Of a stretch of DNA of 64,000 bases, positions 1 to 8,600 are shown one piece after another. Below the pieces are notes generated by a model. The model saw only the letters and a program-made list of their open reading frames with translations. It was not told the DNA's origin and made no database searches. This DNA comes from Hyphomicrobiales bacterium (GTDB taxonomy: Bacteria; Pseudomonadota; Alphaproteobacteria; Rhizobiales; Xanthobacteraceae): positions 34,050 to 98,049 of the forward strand of contig WHTM01000017.1 in the NCBI GenBank assembly GCA_009377755.1, written 5' to 3'. Both the position numbers and the translations under genes were made by a program. Each line of letters starts with the position of its first letter. The stretch's first letter is position 1.

Positions 1-138
1 CGGGATGCCAGGCACACCGTAGATCGTGTTGATGCCGTTGAGCTTGAGCGCATCGATGACGAGATGAAAGCCGTCCGTCAGCTCCCGCTCTTCCGCGATC
101 GTCGACGCGGGCTTGGCTTTTACTGCTGCGCCAGCCAT
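1..138 (-). CDS. oxc: Oxalyl-CoA decarboxylase, N-terminal 46 residues (cut by window edge)
   Basis: The visible N-terminus contains [17 protein letters not shown] followed by YGVPGIP, which closely matches the start of thiamine-diphosphate-dependent oxalyl-CoA decarboxylases. The enzyme converts oxalyl-CoA to formyl-CoA and CO2 in cytosolic oxalate breakdown. The ATG at 138 is preceded by a clear GGGAGG ribosome binding site. The gene begins 27 bp after the stop of the GntR regulator gene on the same strand, so the two are probably cotranscribed. The catalytic and cofactor domains lie outside the window. A formyl-CoA transferase (frc) would be expected nearby but is not visible here. Confidence 0.85.
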   Translation of the reverse strand, partial: MAGAAVKAKPASTIAEERELTDGFHLVIDALKLNGINTIYGVPGIP

Positions 139-164
139 GGGAATCCTCCCTGCCTGTTGTCGGC

Positions 165-890
165 CTAATCCAGGTAATCCGCGTAGCGCTCAACGTGATC
201 GGCAAGGCCGAGCGCGTGATTGCGCACGAGGTCTTCGGCGCGCCCGGTGTCGCGCGCCTCCAAGGCCTCGATAATGTTCATGTGATCCCGGATCGAGCGG
301 TCGGCGCGATCCTGCTCGCCGATGGTCTTCATGCGGATCATTCGCATGTGCGCGAACAGGTTCTCCGCCAGCCCGGTCAGCACTTCGTTGTGGCTCATCC
401 GGATGATGGTCTGGTGGAACTCGATGTTGACCTCGGAGTACTCGTCGAGCCGGGCGTGTAACTTGCCGTTCTCGAATTTGGCGAACATCCGGCGCAGCGC
501 GGCAATCTCCCCAGTCGTGGCGTTGGTCGTGATGAGCCGCGCCGCCATGCTTTCGAGCGCCGCCCAGGCAGTGATCATCTCGATCACCTCGCGCTTGGTC
601 TTGCGCACGATGTAGATGCCGCGGCGCGGCACCGAACGGACGAAGCCCTCGCGTTCGAGCTGCGCCATCGCCTCGCGCACCGGCGTGCGGCTAATGCCGA
701 ATTCCTGGGCGAGTTGACGCTCGTCGAGCCGGATGTCCGAGCGGCTGCGATAGATGTCCATAGACACGATTGCATCCTTCAAGGCGGCATAGGCCTGATG
801 CTTGAAGCTCGGGCCGGCATCGATCGGCGCGATCACGGGGCGCAACCGTGCGCGCTCGGACTGGGCGGTTGCAGCGCGGGAGGTCGGCAT
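165..890 (-). CDS. GntR-family (FadR/FCD type) transcriptional regulator
   Basis: A 241-residue repressor-type protein. The winged HTH lies at about residues 55-95 ([20 protein letters not shown], then the wing RRGIYI). An FCD ligand-binding domain follows to the C-terminus, with histidines typical of its metal site (EFHQTI, RDHMN, NHALG). A longer reading frame extends upstream to 986, but I chose the ATG at 890 because the 926-942 palindrome would otherwise be inside the coding region. The gene sits between a TctCBA transporter operon and oxc, so the ligand may be oxalate, oxalyl-CoA or a related small acid. That is an inference from position only. Confidence 0.9.
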   Translation of the reverse strand: MPTSRAATAQSERARLRPVIAPIDAGPSFKHQAYAALKDAIVSMDIYRSRSDIRLDERQLAQEFGISRTPVREAMAQLEREGFVRSVPRRGIYIVRKTKREVIEMITAWAALESMAARLITTNATTGEIAALRRMFAKFENGKLHARLDEYSEVNIEFHQTIIRMSHNEVLTGLAENLFAHMRMIRMKTIGEQDRADRSIRDHMNIIEALEARDTGRAEDLVRNHALGLADHVERYADYLD

Positions 891-925
891 CACACAAACT
901 CGCTGGGGTCTAGGACTCTGGTTCC

Positions 926-942
926 TGGCATACATTATGCCA
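926..942. promoter_or_regulatory. Palindromic operator, probable GntR autoregulatory site
   Basis: TGGCATACATTATGCCA is a perfect inverted repeat with 7-bp arms and a 3-bp centre, 36 bp upstream of the chosen GntR start. FCD-type GntR proteins commonly bind short palindromes of this size next to their own genes. It would control gntR-oxc. The GGCATA half-site also occurs in an inverted repeat at 4326-4342 upstream of tctC. Confidence 0.65.
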
Positions 943-1039
943 CCACTCAAGCCATCTCGGAAAGTCGCGCCATAAAGCCGCGCCACTATGGGACAATTCG
1001 GCGTGTTCCTCCAGGTCGCGGGTATCCGGATCAGGTGGA

Positions 1040-2545
1040 TCAGGTCGTCACCGGCCGCGGGCGCACCCGGGTCAACGCTTGGCTAATCAGCGGCCAGAAC
1101 AGGGCAATCAGACCGAGCGCCATGATCGACCCGACCAACCAGTTCGACCAGAAGATGGTCAGACTGCCCTGGGAGGCCAACAGCGACTGCCGGAACGATT
1201 CCTCGGCCGCGTTGCCCAGCACGATCGCCAGCACCATCGGCGCGAGCGGGTAATTACACTTCTTCAGCAAATAGCCGAACACCCCGAATACCATCATCAG
1301 CATTACATCGAAGGTCGAGTTGTGCACCGTGTAGGCACCGATCGCGCAGAACACCAGGATGACCGGAGCGATGATGCTGAACGGGATGCGCAGAATGGCG
1401 GCCAGCAGAGGCACGCAGGTGAGCACGATCAGCAGGCCGACGACGTTGCCGAGATACATGCTGGCGATCAGGCCCCAGACGAATTCCTTCTGCTCCACGA
1501 ACAGCATCGGCCCGGGCTGCAGGCCCCAGATCAGCAGGCCACCGAGCAGCACCGCCGCGGTCGGCGAGCCAGGCACGCCGAGCGCCAGCATGGGCAGCAG
1601 CGCCGAGGTGCCGGCCGCGTGCGCCGCCGTCTCCGGTGCCACCACGCCCTCGATCTCGCCGGTGCCAAACTTGTGCCCGTCCTTGGAAGCGCGCTTGGCG
1701 ATGCCGTAGCTCATGAACGACGCTGGCGTCGCACCTGCCGGCGTCACGCCCATCCAACAGCCGATGATGCAGGAGCGCAGCGACGTCATCCAATAGCGGG
1801 GGAGCTGCGCCCAGGTCTGGAACACGACCCTGGAATTGATCTTGGCGCTTCGGCCCTTGAAGCTCAGGCCTTCCTCCATGGTCAGCAGGATCTCGCCGAT
1901 GCCGAACAGACCGATAACCGCGATCAGGAAATCAAAGCCGGTCAGGAGCTTCTCGAACCCGAACGTCAGGCGCAGTTGTCCGGTCATTTCGTCGAGGCCG
2001 ACCGATGCCAAGGCGAAGCCGATCATCATCGCGGCCACGGTCTTGAACGGCGGCTCCTTGCTCATGCCGATGAAACTGCAGAACGCGAGGAAATATACGC
2101 CGAATTTTTCTGCAGGCCCAAATCGCAAGGCGAACGCCGCTACCAGCGGCGCCACCAGCGTGATCATGATCACGGCGAACAACGCTCCGACGAAGGAGGA
2201 CGTGAAGGCAGCAGTCAGCGCCTCGCCGGCCTTCCCCTTTTGCGCCATGGGATGGCCGTCGAAGGTGGTCGCCACCGACCACGGTTCACCAGGTATGTTG
2301 AACAGGACCGAGGTGATCGCCCCGCCAAACAGCGCCCCCCAGTAGATGCAGGAGAGCATGATGATCGCCGAGGTCGGCGACATTGAGAAGGTCAGCGGCA
2401 GCAGGATCGCAACGCCGTTCGCCCCACCAAGGCCCGGCAGCACGCCGATGATAACGCCAAGCAGAATGCCGACCACCATCACCATGATGTTGAACGGCTG
2501 CAACACCACGGCAAAGCCGTTAAACAGATTTGCGATTTCTTCCAT
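1040..2545 (-). CDS. tctA: Tripartite tricarboxylate transporter, large permease TctA
   Basis: A 501-residue polytopic inner-membrane protein, the expected length for TctA. It carries the hallmark N-terminal stretch VLPGLGGANGVAILLPLTF, the PGEPWSVATTFDGHPMA loop and many hydrophobic helices. With TctB it forms the secondary carrier that takes up a carboxylate delivered by the periplasmic receptor TctC, driven by ion gradients. It is third in the order tctC-tctB-tctA on the minus strand. The substrate cannot be read from sequence; closeness to oxalyl-CoA decarboxylase makes oxalate or a related acid worth testing. Confidence 0.93.
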   Translation of the reverse strand: MEEIANLFNGFAVVLQPFNIMVMVVGILLGVIIGVLPGLGGANGVAILLPLTFSMSPTSAIIMLSCIYWGALFGGAITSVLFNIPGEPWSVATTFDGHPMAQKGKAGEALTAAFTSSFVGALFAVIMITLVAPLVAAFALRFGPAEKFGVYFLAFCSFIGMSKEPPFKTVAAMMIGFALASVGLDEMTGQLRLTFGFEKLLTGFDFLIAVIGLFGIGEILLTMEEGLSFKGRSAKINSRVVFQTWAQLPRYWMTSLRSCIIGCWMGVTPAGATPASFMSYGIAKRASKDGHKFGTGEIEGVVAPETAAHAAGTSALLPMLALGVPGSPTAAVLLGGLLIWGLQPGPMLFVEQKEFVWGLIASMYLGNVVGLLIVLTCVPLLAAILRIPFSIIAPVILVFCAIGAYTVHNSTFDVMLMMVFGVFGYLLKKCNYPLAPMVLAIVLGNAAEESFRQSLLASQGSLTIFWSNWLVGSIMALGLIALFWPLISQALTRVRPRPVTT

Positions 2546-2608
2546 GTTCTTGCGTTCCGCGACCGACTCCGTTCAGGCGCCAGTCTGCCTCCCTTGCCCT
2601 GCCAGCGG

Positions 2609-3112
2609 TCAAAAACCCAGCAACTCCTCGATCAGCCCCTTTGGCAGGGGCACGAGGAACCATCGTTCGAAGACGATGAACGTCGCCACCGGAACCCCGG
2701 CGGCGACCGGCAGCACCATGCTCCAGCCGTAACGGCCGAGCCATTTCATGAAAACTGCGATGAGCAGCGCCGAGGAGACGTAGATGCCGATCCAGGGGAC
2801 CAGCGCCACATAGACGGTCGACGGAACGACCACCGACACGACCTGCCGAATTTGGCCCCACTCGGCGAACAACCGGCCTCCCGCTCCGTCCGACCAGGAC
2901 TGCCAGAAATTCACGATGCTGGCGCCGAGAATAAACAAGCCGATATAGAACGGGAAGAAGCCGGCGCGCGGCCCGTCGAAGTCCCAGTTGAAGCCGACGC
3001 TCATGCTGCCGCCGATCACGATCAAGGCGAACACGATCATGAGACCGGCCATGCCCAGCTCCACGAGCCGGTGCGAGGGACCGGTTGAAACCTTCTGCTG
3101 ACTTTCGCTCAT
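2609..3112 (-). CDS. tctB: Tripartite tricarboxylate transporter, small permease TctB
   Basis: A 167-residue membrane protein with four predicted hydrophobic segments, as usual for TctB. A helix at about residues 17-36 is followed by the typical FDGPRAGFFPFYIGLFILG segment, and a paired hydrophobic region closes the C-terminus. It is poorly conserved in sequence, so the call rests on topology, length and its place between the receptor and TctA genes. The gap to tctA is 63 bp. The upstream gap to tctC holds a very stable hairpin (3141-3170) that may lower its expression relative to the receptor. Confidence 0.88.
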   Translation of the reverse strand: MSESQQKVSTGPSHRLVELGMAGLMIVFALIVIGGSMSVGFNWDFDGPRAGFFPFYIGLFILGASIVNFWQSWSDGAGGRLFAEWGQIRQVVSVVVPSTVYVALVPWIGIYVSSALLIAVFMKWLGRYGWSMVLPVAAGVPVATFIVFERWFLVPLPKGLIEELLGF

Positions 3113-3140
3113 ACTTTGCTTTGCCCATTACGCGCAAGCG

Positions 3141-3170
3141 GCCGTCGGCGGAGCGAACTCCGCCGACGGC
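3141..3170 (-). other. Strong intercistronic hairpin between tctC and tctB
   Basis: GCCGTCGGCGGAG and its exact complement form a 13-bp stem with a 4-nt loop that reads TTCG on the transcribed strand. No T-run follows, so it does not look like a simple terminator. Similar hairpins after receptor genes are known to stabilise the upstream mRNA and reduce read-through, which would raise receptor over permease. That role is an inference here. Confidence 0.7.
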
Positions 3171-3185
3171 GCGCGGTGTCATTGG

Positions 3186-4199
3186 TTACTTCTTGGCGAG
3201 GAAGCCCGCTTCCTTCATCAGCTCTTCGTGGCGCTTCTCTTCCCTGGCGACCCAGTCGGTGTACTCCTTGCCGGTCATGAAGGTCTGATTGAACGCACCA
3301 TCGCTCATCAGCTTCTTCCATTCCGGCGTCTCACGCACCTTCTGGAACAGCCCGACATAGTAGTCGATCTGATCCTTGGTCGCGCCCGGGGTCATGAAGA
3401 TGCCGCGCAGCATCAGGTAGGCCATGTCCAGCCCCTGCGACTTGCAGGTCGGAATGCTGCTCCAGGACATGTCACCGGCGAGCTTGTCGGTGTACACGAG
3501 CTTCTTCTCGTCGAACACGCAGAGCGGCCGCAGCTTGCCACCGCGCCAATGCGACAGCGCCTCGTTCGGATTGTTCACGGTCGAGTCGGCGTGATTGCCA
3601 ACGAGCTGCACCGCCACCGCGCCGCCGCCGCGCTGCGGAATGTAGATGAACTTGGCGCCGGTGCTCTTTTCGATCGCGACCGTGATGATCTGGTCTTCCT
3701 GCTTCGAGCCGGTGCCGGCCATCTTGAAGGTGCCGTTCGCCTTCTTCGCCGCGTCAACGAATTCCTTGACGTTCTTGTACGGCTTCTCGGCATTGACCCA
3801 GAGCACGAACTCGTCGAGCGCCAGCATCGCAACCGGAGTGAGGTCCTTCCAGTTGAACGGAATGCCGGTTGCGAGCGGCGTGGTGAACAGGTTCGATAAA
3901 GTGATAATGATCTTGTGCGGATTGCCCTTCGAGTTCTTGACGTCGAGGAAGCCTTCGCCGCCGGCGCCGCCGGACTTGTTGATCACCACCATCGGCTGCT
4001 TCATCAGATTGTGCTTGGCGACGATGCCCTGGACGGTGCGCGCCATGATGTCGGCGCCGCCGCCGGTCCCCGCTGGAATTATGAATTCCACGGGACGCGA
4101 GGGCTCCCACGCCGCGGCAACTGGTACCGCAGCGTACAACGGCGCAAGCGCGAACGCGCTAAGCACCACGAAATTGCAGAACTTGGTCTTTCTCGACAT
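3186..4199 (-). CDS. tctC: Periplasmic solute receptor TctC (Bug family)
   Basis: A 337-residue secreted receptor. The ATG at 4199 follows GGGAGGTAAATGCT and starts a signal peptide (MSRKTKFCNFVVLSAFALAP, cleaved near AAA). The Bug fold follows, with the typical PVEFIIPAGTGGGADIMAR ligand loop and a C-terminal helical region. It would deliver a carboxylate to the TctBA permease encoded directly downstream. An upstream in-frame extension to 4283 has no signal-peptide character and was rejected. The 5' region contains an inverted repeat sharing the GntR half-site. Confidence 0.92.
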   Translation of the reverse strand: MSRKTKFCNFVVLSAFALAPLYAAVPVAAAWEPSRPVEFIIPAGTGGGADIMARTVQGIVAKHNLMKQPMVVINKSGGAGGEGFLDVKNSKGNPHKIIITLSNLFTTPLATGIPFNWKDLTPVAMLALDEFVLWVNAEKPYKNVKEFVDAAKKANGTFKMAGTGSKQEDQIITVAIEKSTGAKFIYIPQRGGGAVAVQLVGNHADSTVNNPNEALSHWRGGKLRPLCVFDEKKLVYTDKLAGDMSWSSIPTCKSQGLDMAYLMLRGIFMTPGATKDQIDYYVGLFQKVRETPEWKKLMSDGAFNQTFMTGKEYTDWVAREEKRHEELMKEAGFLAKK

Positions 4200-4325
4200 A
4201 GCATTTACCTCCCTAGAAGCCCCCATTCGGGTGACTTTATCTGTCCCCAAAAGGATCAGCGGCGCATCAAGACAGACGAACACTCGAAACGCGCCGTCAT
4301 TTCATCACGTCGGATCATCCGAACA

Positions 4326-4342
4326 TATGCCGAATAGGCATA
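4326..4342. promoter_or_regulatory. Inverted repeat sharing the GntR half-site, upstream of tctC
   Basis: TATGCC-GAATA-GGCATA lies 127 bp upstream of the tctC start. Its arms are the same hexamer as in the operator at 926-942, but in outward instead of inward order. This suggests, without proving, that the same GntR protein also acts on the transporter operon. Confidence 0.35.
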
Positions 4343-4372
4343 GCAGGCGAGACTTACTGCCGCACCCGTCCA

Positions 4373-4558
4373 TCATCCTTCATCCTTCTCGCAGGATTTT
4401 ATTGTGCAGCGCGGGAAAGTCGCGAGCCGCGCGAGCAGTCGCATTGGGTTGGCGTTCTGATCGGCCTCGGCCCAACCGGCAAGCGGCAACGCCTCACGAT
4501 TGTAGGTCACCGGCACCCAGGCGTCATCGCCCCAGCGATAGGCCCGCCGTTCGGGCAT
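4373..4558 (-). CDS. Possible small protein of unknown function (61 residues)
   Basis: A short frame in the 722-bp space between tctC and the metal transporter. Its codons show the strong G/C third-position bias of neighbouring genes, including GCC TGG GTG CCG GTG ACC TAC, which is the only support for coding. I recognise no domain, signal peptide or membrane helix, and no good ribosome binding site precedes the ATG. It may be a remnant of a larger gene. The rest of the space (4200-4372 and 4559-4921) holds only the putative sites listed separately. Confidence 0.25.
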   Translation of the reverse strand: MPERRAYRWGDDAWVPVTYNREALPLAGWAEADQNANPMRLLARLATFPRCTIKSCEKDEG

Positions 4559-4792
4559 TCGAGATCGCGGGCCAAGCCCCCCGTCCGGTCATTCCTTTGA
4601 ATCAGCCATCCGGCGACCCGCCCGGGTCGAGCGTCAATGGTCGACCCCGGTCTGCCGAGACGACATCGGGAATCGCGCGTCTAGACGAGCGCTTCCAAAG
4701 TTCGAATCATATGGCGACACTCGGAATTCCAGCATTTTCCTCTCAAAAGCGGGACTGTCCAATTGAGAGGTTTCATGGAATCGATGGTCTAG

Positions 4793-4868
4793 TTGCAAAT
4801 CAATCGCAAGAAAGATTGACACGGTCATGAGTAAAGCGCACATCTCTTGCGAGTAATTCGCATTTGCA
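4793..4868. promoter_or_regulatory. Candidate metal-responsive promoter of the sit operon
   Basis: Two A/T-rich inverted elements flank a TTGACA hexamer at 4816-4821. The first is TTGC-N9-GCAA at 4793-4809. The second is TGCGA-GTAAT-TCGCA at 4848-4862, followed by TTTGCA. Repeated TTGC/GCAA hexamers upstream of sit or mntH genes in rhizobia are typical of Fur-family manganese regulators (Mur). The resemblance is by eye and the -10 element is unclear. Confidence 0.35.
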
Positions 4869-4921
4869 GAATACGCAGCTGGCTTTCCCGGCCAGCCCGC
4901 ATCAACGTGAAGGAGGATTCC

Positions 4922-5845
4922 GTGCGATTGCCCCGCCTTGGACGTGTATTGATCAGCGGCCTGACGGCACTCGTCGCTGTTTCCATCCTGCAAGGCACGG
5001 CGCTGGCGCAGGGGTCGCAAGCGCGCACGCCATTCCGCCTGGTGACGACGTTCACGGTTCTCCAGGACATCGCGCAAAACGTTGCCGGCACGTCCGCCGT
5101 GGTCGAATCAATCACCAAGCCCGGCGCCGAGATTCACGATTACCAGCCAACGCCGCTCGACATCGTCAAGGCGCAAAAAGCCAATTTGGTGCTGTGGAAC
5201 GGCTTCAACCTCGAGCGCTGGTTCGAGAGGTTTTTTCAGAACGTCAAGAATGTGCCGAGCATCGTGTTGACCGACGACATCGAGCCGATGGGAATCGCCG
5301 AGGGTCCTTATTCCGGCAAGCCGAACCCGCATGCCTGGATGTCGCCAACCAATGCACTGGTTTATGTGGAGAACATCCGCAAGGCGCTAGTGAAATACGA
5401 CCCCAGCAATGCCGACGCCTACAATCGCAACGCTGCGGCCTATGCGGCCAAGATCCGCGCGCTCGACGCGCCGCTGCGCGCACGTCTGGCGGTGATTCCT
5501 GCGTCCCAGCGCTGGCTGGTCACCAGCGAAGGCGCCTTCAGCTACCTGGCGCGGGACTATGCCATGCGCGAGGCCTATCTCTGGCCGATCAACGCCGACG
5601 AGCAAGGGACGCCGCAGCAGGTGCGCAAGGTGATCGACCTCGTGCGCAAGAATGAGATTCCTGTCGTGTTCAGCGAGAGCACCATTTCGGATCGCGCCGC
5701 CAAGCAGGTGGCGCGCGAGACCGGCGCCCGCTACGGTGGCGTGCTTTATGTCGACTCGCTCAGCGCCGCGGGCGGTCCGGTGCCCACCTATCTCGATCTC
5801 TTGCGGGCGACCGTCGACACCATCGCCAAAGGGTTCGGCAGGTGA
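4922..5845 (+). CDS. sitA: Mn/Fe ABC transporter, periplasmic metal-binding protein
   Basis: A 307-residue cluster A-I receptor (SitA/MntC/YfeA type). I chose the GTG at 4922 because AAGGAGG sits 6-7 bp upstream and the signal peptide (ending near ALAQ) then starts at residue 1. Likely metal ligands are visible: His in [11 protein letters not shown], His in NPHAWMSP, Glu in [13 protein letters not shown], and Asp in LYVDSLS. The His-His-Glu-Asp set and the lack of a His-rich loop favour Mn2+ or Fe2+ over Zn2+. It is first in a four-gene operon with overlapping genes. Confidence 0.92.
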   Translation: MRLPRLGRVLISGLTALVAVSILQGTALAQGSQARTPFRLVTTFTVLQDIAQNVAGTSAVVESITKPGAEIHDYQPTPLDIVKAQKANLVLWNGFNLERWFERFFQNVKNVPSIVLTDDIEPMGIAEGPYSGKPNPHAWMSPTNALVYVENIRKALVKYDPSNADAYNRNAAAYAAKIRALDAPLRARLAVIPASQRWLVTSEGAFSYLARDYAMREAYLWPINADEQGTPQQVRKVIDLVRKNEIPVVFSESTISDRAAKQVARETGARYGGVLYVDSLSAAGGPVPTYLDLLRATVDTIAKGFGR

Positions 5846-6762
5846 ACATGCTCACACAGCCGACGCGGGTAGAGTTGAACCCGGCGTCGGCACTCGTCGC
5901 CGGCATCTCGGTGCACGGCCTGACGGTGACCTACAACAACGGCTTCACCGCCGTGCGCGACGCAACCTTCGACCTCGAGCCCGGCACGATCTGCGCGCTG
6001 GTCGGGGTCAACGGCAGCGGCAAGTCGACGATCTTCAAGGCCATCATGGGATTCGTGCGTCCGTCCGCCGGCGAGGTGCGCCTGTGCGGCCGGCCGGTCG
6101 AGGAGGCGCTGAAGCGCAACATTGTCGCCTATGTGCCGCAGAGCGAGGACGTCGACTGGAACTTCCCGGTGCTGGTCGAAGACGTGGTGATGATGGGCCG
6201 CTACGGGCACATGAACTTCCTGCGCATGCCCTCGCGCGCCGACCGCTACAAGATCGATGAGGCGCTGGAACGGGTCGGCATGAGCGCCTACCGGTCGCGG
6301 CAGATCGGCGAGCTGAGCGGTGGGCAGAAGAAGCGCGTCTTCCTGGCACGCTCGCTGGCGCAGGAAGGCCGCATCATCCTGCTCGATGAGCCGTTCACCG
6401 GGGTCGACGTCAAGACCGAGGCGGCGATCATCGGCCTGCTGCGCGAGCTGCGCGCCGCCGGGCATTTGATGCTGGTGTCGACCCACAATCTCGGCAGCGT
6501 TCCCGACTTCTGCGACGAGGTGGTGCTGATCAACCGGACCGTGCTCGCCGCGGGCCCGACCGCCGAAGTGTTCACCCAGGTCAACCTAGAGCGCGCCTTC
6601 GGCGGCGTGCTGCGCAACTTCAGCATGGGCGGGACGGCGCTGCACGACGACGCGGACAGCCGACGCCTCACCGTGCTCACCGACGATGAAAGGCCATTGG
6701 TTCTGTACGGCGATCAGCCGGGCGTGCGCGACGCATCGAACGCCCGGCCACCGGCGAAGTGA
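5842..6762 (+). CDS. sitB: Mn/Fe ABC transporter, ATP-binding protein
   Basis: A 306-residue ABC ATPase. It has Walker [10 protein letters not shown], the Q-loop [12 protein letters not shown] typical of metal transporters of this class, signature [15 protein letters not shown], and Walker [13 protein letters not shown] with a His switch in STHNLG. It powers the permease pair encoded next. The GTG start at 5842 overlaps the sitA stop; an ATG six bases later is the alternative. The C-terminal 50 residues beyond the ATPase core are variable and of unknown role. Confidence 0.93.
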   Translation: MNMLTQPTRVELNPASALVAGISVHGLTVTYNNGFTAVRDATFDLEPGTICALVGVNGSGKSTIFKAIMGFVRPSAGEVRLCGRPVEEALKRNIVAYVPQSEDVDWNFPVLVEDVVMMGRYGHMNFLRMPSRADRYKIDEALERVGMSAYRSRQIGELSGGQKKRVFLARSLAQEGRIILLDEPFTGVDVKTEAAIIGLLRELRAAGHLMLVSTHNLGSVPDFCDEVVLINRTVLAAGPTAEVFTQVNLERAFGGVLRNFSMGGTALHDDADSRRLTVLTDDERPLVLYGDQPGVRDASNARPPAK

Positions 6763-7628
6763 CAGTCATGATCGCCGAACTGCTGGTTCCGTTCAGCTAC
6801 GAGTACATGCTGAAGGCCATGTGGGTCAGTGCGCTGGTCGGCGCGGTGTGCGCGTTTCTCTCGGCCTATCTCATGCTCAAGGGCTGGTCGCTGATGGGCG
6901 ACGCGCTCGCCCATTCGATCGTGCCCGGCGTCGCCGGCGCCTACATCCTCGGCATTCCGTTCGCGTTCGGCGCATTCTTCGCCGGCATCCTGGCATCGGT
7001 CAGCATGGGCTTCGTCAAGCAGCACACGCGGCTGCGCGAGGACGCGGTCATCGGCCTGGTCTTCACCTCGCTGTTCGCGCTCGGGTTGTTGATGGCCTCG
7101 ATCTGGCCGATGTCGGTCAGCGTGCAGACCATCGTGCTCGGCAACATCCTCGCCATCTCCAACGAGGACGTGGTCCAGGTCGCGATCATCGCAGGCGTCT
7201 CGCTCGCGGTACTGGCGCTGAAGTGGAAGGACCTGATGGTCACCTTCTTCGACGAGAGCCACGCGCGCAGCATGGGGCTCAACACGGTGTTCCTGAAGGG
7301 GCTTTTCTTCACGCTCTTGAGCGCCTGCACAGTGGCGGCGCTGCAGACCGTCGGTGCGTGCCTCGTCATCGCCATGGTGGTGACGCCGGGAGCAACCGCC
7401 TATCTGCTGACCGACCGGTTCGGTCGATTGATCGTCATCAGCATCGCCATCGGCGCGATCACCAGCTTCGTCGGCGCGTACATCAGCTACTTCATCGACG
7501 GCGCGACCGGTGGGGTGATCGTCACGCTGCAGACCCTATTGTTCCTGGTGGCATTCTACCTGGCGCCCAAGCATGGCGTGCTGGCGGCGCGTCGCCGGCG
7601 CATGGAACTGGCGGGAGCGGAAGCATGA
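6759..7628 (+). CDS. sitC: Mn/Fe ABC transporter, first permease
   Basis: A 289-residue ABC-3 family permease with about eight hydrophobic helices. Family motifs are visible: [18 protein letters not shown] near residue 40 and [20 protein letters not shown] near residue 205. It begins with GTG overlapping the ATPase stop, with an ATG three codons later. A second, homologous permease follows, and two different permease genes in one operon is the SitABCD/YfeABCD arrangement rather than the single-permease MntABC or ZnuABC one. Confidence 0.92.
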   Translation: MTVMIAELLVPFSYEYMLKAMWVSALVGAVCAFLSAYLMLKGWSLMGDALAHSIVPGVAGAYILGIPFAFGAFFAGILASVSMGFVKQHTRLREDAVIGLVFTSLFALGLLMASIWPMSVSVQTIVLGNILAISNEDVVQVAIIAGVSLAVLALKWKDLMVTFFDESHARSMGLNTVFLKGLFFTLLSACTVAALQTVGACLVIAMVVTPGATAYLLTDRFGRLIVISIAIGAITSFVGAYISYFIDGATGGVIVTLQTLLFLVAFYLAPKHGVLAARRRRMELAGAEA

Positions 7629-8518
7629 TATCCATGCTCGACTGGATCACGGTTCCCCTGAGCTACCCGTTCATGCAGCGAGCGCTGATCGTCTCCCTGA
7701 TGGTCGGCGCCGTATCCGCGGTGCTGTCCTGCTACCTTGTCCTGAAGGGCTGGTCGCTGATGGGCGACGCCATCTCGCACGCGGTGCTGCCCGGCATCGT
7801 CATCGCGTTCGTGCTCGGCATTCCGCTGGCGGTCGGCGCCTTCGCCGGCGGTCTCTCTTGCGCGCTGCTGACCGGCTACCTGAAGGAGAACAGCCGCGTG
7901 AAGGAGGACACGGTCATGGGCATCGTGTTTTCCGGCATGTTCGGTTTCGGCCTGGTGATCTTCACCAAGATCGAGACCGACCAGCACCTCAGCCACATCC
8001 TGTTCGGCAACGTGCTGGGCGTGACAGTCCGCGACCTCGTCGAGACCGCGATCATCGCCGGGGCGACGCTCGCCATCGTGCTGGTGAAGCGCCGCGACTT
8101 CCTCTTGTATTGCTTCGATCCGAACCACGCCCGGTCGATCGGATTGCCGGTGCGCGTGCTGCATTACGGCTTGCTGATCCTGCTGTCGCTGACCATCGTC
8201 GCGTCGCTCAAGGCGGTGGGCATCATCCTGGTGATCGCCATGCTGGTGGCACCCGGGGCGATCGCCTACCTGCTGACGGACAGCTTCGAGCGCATGCTCG
8301 TGATCGCCACCGCGGCGGCGACCGGGTCGAGTGCGGTCGGCACCATCGCCAGCTTCCACATCGACGGGGCCACCGGCGCCTGCATCGTGCTGGTGCAGAT
8401 GCTCGTGTTCATCCTGGCATTCCTGTTCGCGCCCAAGCGCGGCCTCCTCGCGGTGCGCGCCCGCCGTCAAGCCGACGCAGGCGCTGGACCGGCGACGGAG
8501 ACGCCGGGCCACCGCTGA
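7625..8518 (+). CDS. sitD: Mn/Fe ABC transporter, second permease
   Basis: A 297-residue ABC-3 permease paralogous to the preceding gene: [18 protein letters not shown] matches its [18 protein letters not shown]. The ATG at 7625 overlaps the sitC stop (ATGA). It closes the operon. The gene ends 82 bp before the convergent stop of murQ, and I see no clear terminator hairpin between them. SitC and SitD probably form a heterodimeric channel. Confidence 0.92.
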   Translation: MISMLDWITVPLSYPFMQRALIVSLMVGAVSAVLSCYLVLKGWSLMGDAISHAVLPGIVIAFVLGIPLAVGAFAGGLSCALLTGYLKENSRVKEDTVMGIVFSGMFGFGLVIFTKIETDQHLSHILFGNVLGVTVRDLVETAIIAGATLAIVLVKRRDFLLYCFDPNHARSIGLPVRVLHYGLLILLSLTIVASLKAVGIILVIAMLVAPGAIAYLLTDSFERMLVIATAAATGSSAVGTIASFHIDGATGACIVLVQMLVFILAFLFAPKRGLLAVRARRQADAGAGPATETPGHR

Positions 8519-8600
8519 CGTCGCTCGGACTCTGTGCCGGAAACGCGATTCGTTCGGACACCTCGATGCCGCTGCCGTTCGCCAAGCCGACGCGGCGTGC

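Noticed and set aside
891..986. N-terminal extension of the GntR protein upstream of 890
   Set aside because: It would place the perfect operator palindrome inside the coding sequence, and the extra residues do not resemble the family.
1079..2386. Large plus-strand open frame of over 400 codons antisense to tctA
   Set aside because: Its His/Gln/Arg-rich translation is typical of the antisense frame of a GC-rich gene; tctA is clearly real.
6686..7624. Long open frame fused in front of the second Sit permease
   Set aside because: It overlaps the real first permease in another frame and has no recognisable protein; the permease starts at 7625 with an ATGA overlap.
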